Source: Actinoplanes solisilvae (GTDB taxonomy: Bacteria; Actinomycetota; Actinomycetes; Mycobacteriales; Micromonosporaceae). From it: DNA of 49,153 nucleotides. A program made the position numbers and the translations under genes. The stretch is taken from assembly GCF_003999975.1 (NCBI RefSeq), contig NZ_RJAC01000040.1:1-49153 (forward strand), in the 5' to 3' direction. Shown here one piece after another: positions 8,248 to 16,300 of this stretch; position 1 is the first letter of the stretch, and each line of letters opens with the position of its first letter. The notes below the pieces were generated by a model. That model did no database searches, was not told the origin of the DNA, and worked only from the letters and a program-made list of their open reading frames with translations.

Positions 8248-11031
8248 GTGCGGTTCGTCGTCCTCGGGACGGTTCGGGCTTGGCGTGGGGACGTCGAGCT
8301 TGAACTCGGCCCTCCGCAGCAGCGGGCCCTGCTCGCCCTGCTGCTCGTGCACGCCGGTCACCCGGTGGCCCTGCACGAGATCGTCGACGTGCTCTGGGGC
8401 GACGACCGGCCGGGCACGGCGGCCAACCTCGTGCACCGCTACGTGGGCGCGCTGCGCCGCCTGTTCGAGCCCGACCTGCCCGCCCGCGGCCACTCGAGCT
8501 ATCTGACCCGCGGCTCCGGCGGCTACAAGCTCGACGTCGACCCCGAAAGCATCGACCTGCTGCGGTTCCGGGCCCTGCGGTTCGAGGCCGGCCGGCGCGC
8601 CGAGGCGGGCGATCACTCGGCCGCCGCCGAGGCCCTGCTCGAGGCGTTGAGCCTGTGGCGCGGGCCGACCGCCGACGGCATCGCGCCCGAGATCCGCGTC
8701 TACCCGGCCTTCACCTCGGTCGACGACGAGGTCCTCTCCGTGCTGCGGGCCGCCGCCGAGCAGGCCGCCGAGGCCGGCCCCGCGGTCGCCGACCGGGTGC
8801 TCGACGCGGTTCGGCTCGCCGCCGCTCGGCACCCGCTCGACGAGGGCCTGCAGGCGCGGCTGATGCTGCTGCTCGCGACCACCGGCAAACAGGCCGAGGC
8901 CCTCGTCGTCTACCAGCAGACCCGCGACACTCTCGCCGCCGACCTGGGTCTCGACCCCGGGCCCGAGCTGCAGACGGCCCATCTGCGGGTGTTGCAGCGG
9001 GCCGAGGCGCCCCCGGCCGCCGTCCCCGCGGTGCGCCCGGCCCAGCTCCCGGCCGACCTGGCCGTCTTCGCCGGTCGCCGGCACGAGCTCGACCAGCTCG
9101 GGTCCCTGCCGCCGGGCGTGCCCGTGGTCGCGATCGGCGGCATGGCCGGCGTCGGCAAGACGACCCTGGCCGTGCACTGGGCCCACCGCATCGCCGGGCG
9201 GTTCCCCGACGGCCAGCTCTACGCCGACCTGCACGGCTTCCACCCGGGTGGCGCGATCACCAGCGCCGCCGACGTGCTGCGGTCGTTCCTCGACGCGCTC
9301 GGCGTGCCGGCGTCGCGCGTCCCGGCCGGGCTCGAGGCCCAGTCCGCGCTGTTCCGCAGTGTGCTGGCCGGGCGGCGGGTCCTCATCGTGCTCGACAACG
9401 CCCGTGACAGCGAGCACATCCTTCCGCTGCTGCCCGGCACCCCCGGCAGCCTGGCCGTCGTCACCAGCCGGCACCGCCTTTACGACCTGGTCGCCATGCA
9501 CGGCGCGACCGCGATCACCCTCGACCTGCTGCCCTACGCCGACGCGACCGAGCTCATGACCCGCCGGCTCGGGTCCGACCGCATCGTGCTCGACCGCGGC
9601 GCCGCCGAGCAGATCGTCGAGCTGACCGGCCGCCTGCCGCTGACCCTGGCGATGGTGAGCGCCCAGGCGGCCATGAACCCCGGCTTCGCGCTGAGCACGA
9701 TCGCCGACGAGCTGCGACGCTCGCACGGCAGCCTGGACGCTTTCGCCGGTGAGTCGTCGCGCTCCGACGCCCGGTCCGTGTTCGCCTGGTCGTACCGCAT
9801 TCTGTCGCCCGCCGCGGCCCGGCTGTTCCGGCTGCTCGCGCTGCATCCGGGAGCCGATCTCTCGCTCGCCGCGGCGCAGGCGCTGACGGGTGAGCCGAAC
9901 CCTCGCAAACAGTTCACCGAGCTGTTGCGCGCGCATTTGGTCACCGAGACCGTGCCCGGCCGCTTCGGCGTGCACGACCTGCTGCGGGCGTACGCCGCCG
10001 AGCTCGTCGACCCCGCCGAGGCCGGCCCGGCCCGTCGCCGCGTCGTCGACCACTACCTGCACAGCGCCTGGTCGGCCACCGGGGTGCTCTACCCGACCAG
10101 CGAACGGCTGCTGCTCGACCCGCCGGTCGACGACGCCGTCCCGATCCACTTCCACGACGGGCCCCGGGCGGCGACCTGGCTCGACGCCGAGCGGGCCGTG
10201 CTCGTCGACGCCGTCGAGCAGGCGGCGCGGGCCGGTCTCGACCAGCAGAGCTGGCAGCTCGCGATCACGCTCGAGACCTACCTCGACCGGGCCGGTTCGT
10301 GGCTGGTGCAGCGTGAGATGCAGACCACGGCCCACCGGGCGGCCGAGGCGCTGGGCGACCGGCGCGCGCAGGCGTACACGCGACGTGCCCTCGGTTTCGC
10401 CGAGGGCCGGCTGGGCCGTTTCGCCGAGGCCGACCGCCATCTCTCGGTGGCGCTGAGCCTGTTCGCCGAGGCGGGGGACGACAAGGGCGAGGCCCGCACG
10501 CACCGGCTGGTCGCCTTCCTGGCCAACCGGCGCGGACAGCATCTGATCGCGCTGGAGCACTACCGCGTCGCCGGTGACCTCTATCGCCGGGTCGGGTGGC
10601 TCAGCGGCGCGGCCAGCGTGCACAACGAGTCCGGGTGGACCTACATCATGCTGGGCGACCTCGACCGGGCGATCCAGGAGTGCCGGCTGGCGATCAGCGT
10701 GCACCGGCAGAACGGCGACCCGAGCGGCGAGGCCGCGGCCTGGGACAGCCTGGGCCTCGCCCAGCACCGCCAGGAGGCGTACGAGGAAGCTCTGGAGTCC
10801 TTCGGTCACGCCCTGAACCTTTATCGAATGGTCTGCGACAAATACCTGGTCGCCGACACCCTCGCGCACATCGGTGACGCCTGCCACGCCGCCGGGCGTG
10901 CCGATTCGGCCGTCGAGGCGTGGCGAGAGGCCCTGGAGCTGCTGGAAGACCTCGGTCATCCCGACGCCGGCCAGGTGCGTGAGAAAGCGGGTCTGACCGG
11001 GCGGTCAGAGTCCGGTCAGTTTTCGGGCTGA
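8248..11031 (+). CDS. SARP/AfsR-type regulator (winged helix, BTAD, NB-ARC, TPR)
   Basis: 927 residues from GTG 8248, preceded by GAGGAG; the frame is open back to 8095 but the extension is not protein-like. Residues 1-95 are an OmpR-type winged-helix DNA-binding domain starting MRFVVLGTVRAWRG. Residues 97-250 are the bacterial transcriptional activation domain (BTAD) ending LGLDPGPELQ. About 270-560 is an NB-ARC STAND ATPase (Walker A GGMAGVGKTTLA near 297, LIVLDNARDSEH near 380). The C-terminal third is TPR repeats. This is the AfsR/DnrI-like architecture of actinomycete pathway regulators. It lies 57 nt upstream of the ECF sigma factor on the same strand, so the two may be co-transcribed. 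No biosynthetic cluster sits next to it in this window. Confidence 0.93.
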   Translation: MRFVVLGTVRAWRGDVELELGPPQQRALLALLLVHAGHPVALHEIVDVLWGDDRPGTAANLVHRYVGALRRLFEPDLPARGHSSYLTRGSGGYKLDVDPESIDLLRFRALRFEAGRRAEAGDHSAAAEALLEALSLWRGPTADGIAPEIRVYPAFTSVDDEVLSVLRAAAEQAAEAGPAVADRVLDAVRLAAARHPLDEGLQARLMLLLATTGKQAEALVVYQQTRDTLAADLGLDPGPELQTAHLRVLQRAEAPPAAVPAVRPAQLPADLAVFAGRRHELDQLGSLPPGVPVVAIGGMAGVGKTTLAVHWAHRIAGRFPDGQLYADLHGFHPGGAITSAADVLRSFLDALGVPASRVPAGLEAQSALFRSVLAGRRVLIVLDNARDSEHILPLLPGTPGSLAVVTSRHRLYDLVAMHGATAITLDLLPYADATELMTRRLGSDRIVLDRGAAEQIVELTGRLPLTLAMVSAQAAMNPGFALSTIADELRRSHGSLDAFAGESSRSDARSVFAWSYRILSPAAARLFRLLALHPGADLSLAAAQALTGEPNPRKQFTELLRAHLVTETVPGRFGVHDLLRAYAAELVDPAEAGPARRRVVDHYLHSAWSATGVLYPTSERLLLDPPVDDAVPIHFHDGPRAATWLDAERAVLVDAVEQAARAGLDQQSWQLAITLETYLDRAGSWLVQREMQTTAHRAAEALGDRRAQAYTRRALGFAEGRLGRFAEADRHLSVALSLFAEAGDDKGEARTHRLVAFLANRRGQHLIALEHYRVAGDLYRRVGWLSGAASVHNESGWTYIMLGDLDRAIQECRLAISVHRQNGDPSGEAAAWDSLGLAQHRQEAYEEALESFGHALNLYRMVCDKYLVADTLAHIGDACHAAGRADSAVEAWREALELLEDLGHPDAGQVREKAGLTGRSESGQFSG

Positions 11032-11088
11032 GCACCCTGCCTAATTTCGCCGCGGCCTTGATTCCGCGCGAGACAGGGATGTTGCTCG

Positions 11089-11619
11089 ATGCGCACCACG
11101 AATGCCGAATCCACCGCCCGCCGCCGCCAGGAACTGCTCGGCGAACTGGTGGCCGAACACCGGGAGGCGGTGCTCGGCTACACCAGAGCACTGGTCAACG
11201 ACCACTTCCTCGCCGAGGACATCGTGCAGGAGACGATGCTGCGGGCTTGGAACCACACCGAGCGGCTGTACTCGACCAGCGGCTCGATCCGGGGCTGGCT
11301 GCTCACCGTGGCCCGCAACCTGGCCATCGACTGGCGTCGCAGCGCGGCCACCCGCCACGAGAGCGTGGGCTCGGCCGACCGCGACGTGGCCGAGCCGGAC
11401 CCGGCTGACGCGGTCGCCGACTCCGACGAAGCGGTGGGCCTGCTGCGGGAGTTGTCCTCCGAGCACCGCGCCGTGCTGGTCCACACCACGATGGCCGGGC
11501 GGACCGCCGTCGAGACGGCGCGCATCCTGGGCGTCCCGGTCGGCACGGTGAAATCCCGCCAGCACTACGCCCTCAACCTGCTGCGAGCACGACGGGTCAG
11601 GCCGCTACCGGCACGGTGA
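11089..11619 (+). CDS. ECF-type RNA polymerase sigma factor
   Basis: 176 residues. Sigma-70 region 2 covers about 20-82 (AEDIVQETMLRAWNH, the -10-recognition and core-binding region, then RGWLLTVARNLAIDWRR). Sigma-70 region 4 covers about 120-172 (LSSEHRAVLVHTTMAG, then helix-turn-helix GVPVGTVKSRQHYAL). Region 3 is absent, as in ECF (group 4) factors. No anti-sigma gene of the ZAS type is adjacent. Its last 23 nt overlap the convergent LysM-like gene. It lies beside four promoters that share one bipartite element, so it is the obvious candidate to read them; that link is inference. It lacks a copy of the motif upstream, so autoregulation through that motif is not seen. Confidence 0.9.
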   Translation: MRTTNAESTARRRQELLGELVAEHREAVLGYTRALVNDHFLAEDIVQETMLRAWNHTERLYSTSGSIRGWLLTVARNLAIDWRRSAATRHESVGSADRDVAEPDPADAVADSDEAVGLLRELSSEHRAVLVHTTMAGRTAVETARILGVPVGTVKSRQHYALNLLRARRVRPLPAR

Positions 11620-12868
11620 GCCGCAGCCCCAGCACGGGAATGTCGACGGTGCCGTCGGCGTGCGCCTGCCACCGCCAGTGCGCGCCGTCGGTAACCTCGC
11701 CCGCGACGAGCCCGGTCCAGCCGGCCGCGCCGGTGCCGCACAGCGCGAGCAGTTCGGCCGCTTCCCGCTCGTCCGGCGTCCCGGCGGTCACGATCAGACC
11801 GCGTACGGGATGACGCGTCGCCGCCCCTCGAAGCGGTCCTTCCCCTCCGGCCGGGCGGCCCGCGTACGCCGGCACGGGCACCCGCGGCACGACGGCGAGC
11901 CCGGCCGGCACGGTCACACTCGCGGTCTGCACGGCCACCGGCAGGTTCGGCCGCACCCGGGCGATCTCCGCCAGCAGGTTCTGGACCACGTCACGGGCCA
12001 CCCGGGGGTCGCCGCCCACGCTCAGCACGCCGTCGAGCAGGCTCAGGTCGACGAAGACCGGTTCGCCGTCCTCGTCGGCCCCGGCCCGCACCAGGCACGC
12101 CACCGACTGCTCCTCGCGCGCGACCAAGCTCGCCGGTGCGACGGCCGCCCCCGGACGACGCCAGCGGGTGTCGTCGAGCCGCTGCCACGGCTCGGTCAGC
12201 GCGTCGGTGGTCGCGATCCAGACCGTCGTGCCGGCCTGGTCGGCGCGTACCGCGTGGACGGGGCCACGCATCGCCGCGACCTCACCGACGGCGTCGTAGG
12301 CGCGACGCAGCGTGCCGTCGTCGCCGGCGAGCCGCGCCCCGAGGGACTGCCGCCGTGCGAGCCGGGCCCGGCGCCGGGCGGGCTCGCCGAGCGCGTGAAA
12401 CAGCCGGCCCACCAGCGCGAACCAGCGGCCCGCCCGGCGCCGCCCGAGAATCGCCGCCGTGATCAGGGCCAGCAGGATCGCGGCGATGACCGCGAGCACG
12501 GCCGGCAGCGAGACGGTGACGGTCGTACCCGTAGTGGCGCCCTCGCGGGCCTGCTTCACGTCGGGTCCACGCGCGTCCGGCGGCAGCCGCAGGATCCAGC
12601 CGGGCCGCAACTGGTCGTCCGGCCCGGTCAGCGCCCCGCCGTCGGGCTGGCGCCGCCCCCGGTTGAGCTCGAAGATCTCGCCGGCCCGGCCGGGGTCGCC
12701 GAGCGTGCTCGCGGCGACCGCCGGCAGACCGGCGGGCTGGTCGCCGACCACGAAGACCTTGACCGTGTCGCCGGGCGCGGCGCTCGCCGTTCCCGCCACC
12801 CCGAACACGGCGAGGCACGTCAGCACCAGTGCTGCGGCCACCCGCGAGAGTGCTCGTCCGTCATGCAT
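11597..12868 (-). CDS. LysM-like single-pass membrane protein of the type VII-like locus
   Basis: 423 residues from ATG 12868. A hydrophobic signal or first membrane segment (ALVLTCLAVFGVAGTASA) is followed by a short extracytoplasmic LysM-like domain (IFELNRGR, LRPGWILRLP). A strong membrane span follows near 118-145 (LPAVLAVIAAILLALITAA), then a roughly 270-residue cytoplasmic region with no family I recognise. Actinobacterial LysM-plus-membrane proteins of this form occur beside ESX/FtsK genes; a role as a structural or regulatory part of this locus is inference. No SD precedes the ATG. Instead, the promoter -10-like element ends 5 nt before it, suggesting a leaderless mRNA. Its 3' end overlaps the sigma factor gene by 23 nt. 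Confidence 0.8.
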   Translation of the reverse strand: MHDGRALSRVAAALVLTCLAVFGVAGTASAAPGDTVKVFVVGDQPAGLPAVAASTLGDPGRAGEIFELNRGRRQPDGGALTGPDDQLRPGWILRLPPDARGPDVKQAREGATTGTTVTVSLPAVLAVIAAILLALITAAILGRRRAGRWFALVGRLFHALGEPARRRARLARRQSLGARLAGDDGTLRRAYDAVGEVAAMRGPVHAVRADQAGTTVWIATTDALTEPWQRLDDTRWRRPGAAVAPASLVAREEQSVACLVRAGADEDGEPVFVDLSLLDGVLSVGGDPRVARDVVQNLLAEIARVRPNLPVAVQTASVTVPAGLAVVPRVPVPAYAGRPAGGEGPLRGAATRHPVRGLIVTAGTPDEREAAELLALCGTGAAGWTGLVAGEVTDGAHWRWQAHADGTVDIPVLGLRLTVPVAA

Positions 12869-12873
12869 GCCGT

Positions 12874-12903
12874 ACACACGGGACCGGCCCCCGGAATGGT
12901 TCG
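12874..12903 (-). promoter_or_regulatory. Shared bipartite promoter motif, copy 1 (leaderless)
   Basis: On the minus strand CGAACCATTC (12903-12894), 14 nt, then GTGTGT (12879-12874). The second half ends 5 nt before ATG 12868, so the transcript would begin at or next to the start codon. The same element occurs at 12917, 18729 and 18763 with identical spacing. Confidence 0.75.
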
Positions 12904-12916
12904 GGCCGAGAACGCG

Positions 12917-12946
12917 TGAACCTTTCCGTCGCGGCACTCCGTGTGT
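12917..12946 (+). promoter_or_regulatory. Shared bipartite promoter motif, copy 2
   Basis: TGAACCTTTC (12917-12926), 14 nt, GTGTGT (12941-12946), directed at the WXG100 and FtsK/SpoIIIE genes. The predicted mRNA start near 12953 leaves a leader of about 35 nt that includes the AGGAGA SD. It is divergent from copy 1, with 13 nt between the two first halves. Confidence 0.78.
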
Positions 12947-12987
12947 CCCGCGAACGTCCCCCCAGAAACCACCGCTAGGAGAATGAC

Positions 12988-13281
12988 ATGCCCGACTTCC
13001 GGGTCAACTCCGACGAGACGGCCTCGACCTCGCAGGCCCTGCTCAACGACTTCGGCCAGCTTCAGGACAAGCTCAACGAGGTCCGGGGAAAAATCACGAA
13101 CCTGCTGGCCAACGGCTACTCGACGCCGGCCGCGCAGCAGAAGTTCTCCCCGTTCTTCGACGAGTTCGCCAAGGGCTTCGACTCGGTGAACCAGAGCCTG
13201 CAGGGCATCGGTCAGTACGTGAAGTCGGTCGGCGACGCGTTCAACCAGACCGACGACCAGCTCGGCAGCAACCTGAACTGA
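12988..13281 (+). CDS. WXG100-family (ESX) secreted protein
   Basis: 97 residues, the usual WXG100 length, predicted as two helices around a central turn. The turn that normally holds W-x-G reads ANGYSTPAAQQKF, so the tryptophan is absent while the following AAxxF pattern is kept. The C-terminal FNQTDDQLG resembles the YxxxD/E export signal with F replacing Y. ATG 12988 has AGGAGA 8 nt upstream. It is followed after 66 nt by the FtsK/SpoIIIE ATPase, which would recognise and drive its export as a dimer. Partners may be itself or the WXG100-sized product of 18402-18692. Confidence 0.85.
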   Translation: MPDFRVNSDETASTSQALLNDFGQLQDKLNEVRGKITNLLANGYSTPAAQQKFSPFFDEFAKGFDSVNQSLQGIGQYVKSVGDAFNQTDDQLGSNLN

Positions 13282-13347
13282 CCCGCGGCGCCCTGCCGTC
13301 CCGCAAACCGCGCCGTCCCGCCCACCCGAACAGAGGTCGAGCCCACC

Positions 13348-16300
13348 GTGCGTCTGAACATCAGCGTCCGTGACCCCCGGGTCGAGAGCGATTCCACAAG
13401 GGTCGTGGTCGACACCGAACCGTCCGCCACGGCCGCCGCGCTCGCCGCCGAACTGGCCCGCGCCGTCGGCTCGCCCGACGCCGGACCGGTGCTCTACCTC
13501 GGCGGCACCCTGGTGGATCCTCAGGCCACGCTGGCCGCGGCCGGGGTGCGGGACGGCGTGGAGCTCGGGCTCGGCGGCCCCCTGCCGGCCGAACCCGAAC
13601 CCGGCGGCCGCACCGAGATCCACGTGGTCTCCGGCCCCGGCGCCGGCACCATCTTCCGGCTGGTGCCCGGCGACTACGACATCGGCAGCGCCCCGGCCTG
13701 CCGCATCCGGCTGTCGGCCGAGGAGGGCACGCCCCCGCTGGCGGCCCGCGTGCGGGTGCGTCTCGACGGCACGGCCGAGCTGCTGAACACCGACCACGCC
13801 CTGCTCGACGGGAAGCCGTCCGCCCCCGGCAGTGAATGGCGCGAGGGCAGCCTGCTCACCGTGGGCGACATCCTGCTCGAACTGACCTCGCTGTGGCCGG
13901 CCCGCGCACCCCTGACCCCGGCCGCGGACGGGCTGGGCCTGGAGTTCAACCGTCCGCCGCGCTTCCTCCCGGCGGCCGCCGGCGGCACGTTCCGGCTGCC
14001 CACCCCGCCGGTCAAGCCGGACAAGCGGCCCATCCCGCTGCTGCCGATCCTGCTCGTGCCGGTGGCCGGTGCGATTGTCACGATCGTCGCCACCGGCCGC
14101 TGGAGCTTCGTCTTCGTCGCCCTGCTCTCGCCCATCGCCGCGCTGTTCACCCAGTTCGGCGGGCGCAAGCAGACCCTGCAGAAATACCTGGAGCAGCGCG
14201 CGGAGTACGAGGCGAAGGTCGCGCGCGTGCACGCCGACGTGGAGACGGCGATCCTGGCCGAGCAGCGCGACCTGCGGCTGGCCCTGCCCGACCCGGCCTC
14301 CCTGCTCAACCTGGCCCAGCAGCCCTCCGAACGGCTCTGGGAGCGGCGCTGGCCCGACCCCGACTTCCTTTCCGTACGGGTCGGGACCGCCGATCTGCCG
14401 TCCGCGGTGAGCGTCGACGACCCCACCCAGGACGAGCACCGCCGAACCACCGTGCCGCCGCTCGACCAGGTGCCCGTGTCGGTGCCGATCCGGCAGGCCC
14501 GCGTGGTCGGCGTGACCGGACCCGAGGCCAGCCAGCTCGCCCCGTGGCTGGTGGCCCAGGCCGCGGCCCTGCACAGCCCGGCCGACCTGCGCGTGGTCGT
14601 GCTGGCCGGGCCGGACGGCGAGCACGCCTGGGGCTGGACCCGCTGGCTGCCGCACACCCAGGCCCAGAACGAGGACGCGTACTCCCTGATCGGCAGCACC
14701 ACCGACTCGCTCGCGCGGCGCATCGGCGAGCTCGGCCAGATCGTCGCAGCCCGCACCGCCGTCGGACCGGACGCGATCCGGGGCGGCGCCGCCGGCTACC
14801 CCGACATCCTGGTCGTGCTCGAGCAGGCGCGCCGGGCCCGTTCGCTGCCCGGCGTGATCGCGCTGCTGCGTGACGGGCCCGCGGTCGGCGTCTACACGAT
14901 CTGCATCGACCGTGAGGAACGCCAGCTCCCCGAGGAGTGCGGCGCGGTCGTGGTCACCGAGTCGGGCGCGCGCAACATGTCCGAGCTGCGTACCGGGGGC
15001 GGGGCGCCGCTGACCGGCGTGCGCACCGACGACCCCGAGCCGGGCTGGTACGAGCCGTTCGGCCGCGCGCTCGCCCCGCTGCGCGGCGTGGGGGACAGCG
15101 ACGAGAGTGTGCTGCCCAACGCCGTACGCCTGCTGGATCTGCTCGACATCGAGCCGCCCACCCCGCAGGCCCTCGTGGCCGGGTGGTCGCTCGGCGGGCG
15201 CAGCACCAGCGCGATTCTCGGCGCCGGGCTCGACGGCCCGTTCGCGGTCGACCTGGTGCGCGACGGTCCGCACGCGCTGATCGCCGGCACCACCGGGTCG
15301 GGCAAGTCCGAGCTGCTGCAGACGCTGGTCGCGACCCTGGCCGTGGTGAACCGGCCGGACGAGATGACCTTCGTGCTGGTCGACTACAAGGGCGGCAGCG
15401 CGTTCGCCGAGGCGGCCGACCTGCCGCACACCGTCGGCCTGGTCACCGACCTCGACACCCACCTGGTCGAACGGGCGCTGGTGTCGCTCGGGGCCGAGCT
15501 GCGCCGCCGCGAGACGCTGCTGGCCTCGGCCGGCGCGAAAGACATCGTGGACTACCAGGACAAGCGCTTGCGCGGCGGGAACGCCCTGGCCGCCCTGCCC
15601 CGGCTGCTGCTGGTCATCGACGAGTTCGCGTCGATGGTGCGCGAACTGCCCGACTTCATCGCCGGCCTGGTCAACATCGCCCAGCGCGGGCGCTCGCTCG
15701 GCATCCACCTGGTGCTGGCGACCCAGCGGCCGGGCGGCGCGGTGACGCCGGACATCCGGGCCAACACCAACCTGCGGATCGCGCTGCGCACCACCGACAC
15801 GTCGGAGAGCCGCGACATCATCGACGCGCCCGACTCCGGCGAGATCTCGTCGGCCAACCCGGGCCGCGCGTTCGTCCGGCTCGGACCGTCGGCGCTGCTG
15901 CCGTTCCAGTCGGCCCGCGTCGGCGGACGGCGGCCCGGCGGCGCGGCCGCCCCGGACGAGCCCGTGCGGGTCAGCGCGGCCGTCGTCCCCTGGAAGGACC
16001 TCGGCGGCCCGCTGCCGGTCCGCGCTCGGGGACGTGACACAGCCCAGACCCAGGCGGTCACCGACCTGGCTGTGCTCACGACCGCGATCGCGCAGGCCGC
16101 CGCGCTGGCCGAGATCCCCCGCCAGCCCAGCCCGTGGCTGCCGGCCCTGCCCGACGTGCTCGAGTGGACCCGGCCTTCTGCTTTGGCCGCGGATCGGCCC
16201 GCTTTGGCCGCGGATCGGCCCGCTTTGGCCGCGGATCGGCCCGCCGAACTGCCGCCGGTCGAGTACGGCGTGGTCGACCGGCCCGCCGAGCAGACCCGGG

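Noticed and set aside
8218..10959. Minus-strand frame antisense to the SARP gene
   Set aside because: No domain-like sequence and mirrors the SARP codon bias.
11032..11088. Copy of the shared promoter motif before the sigma factor gene (autoregulation)
   Set aside because: No GAAC(C/G)-N-TTC element with GTGTGT at the required spacing is present in this gap.
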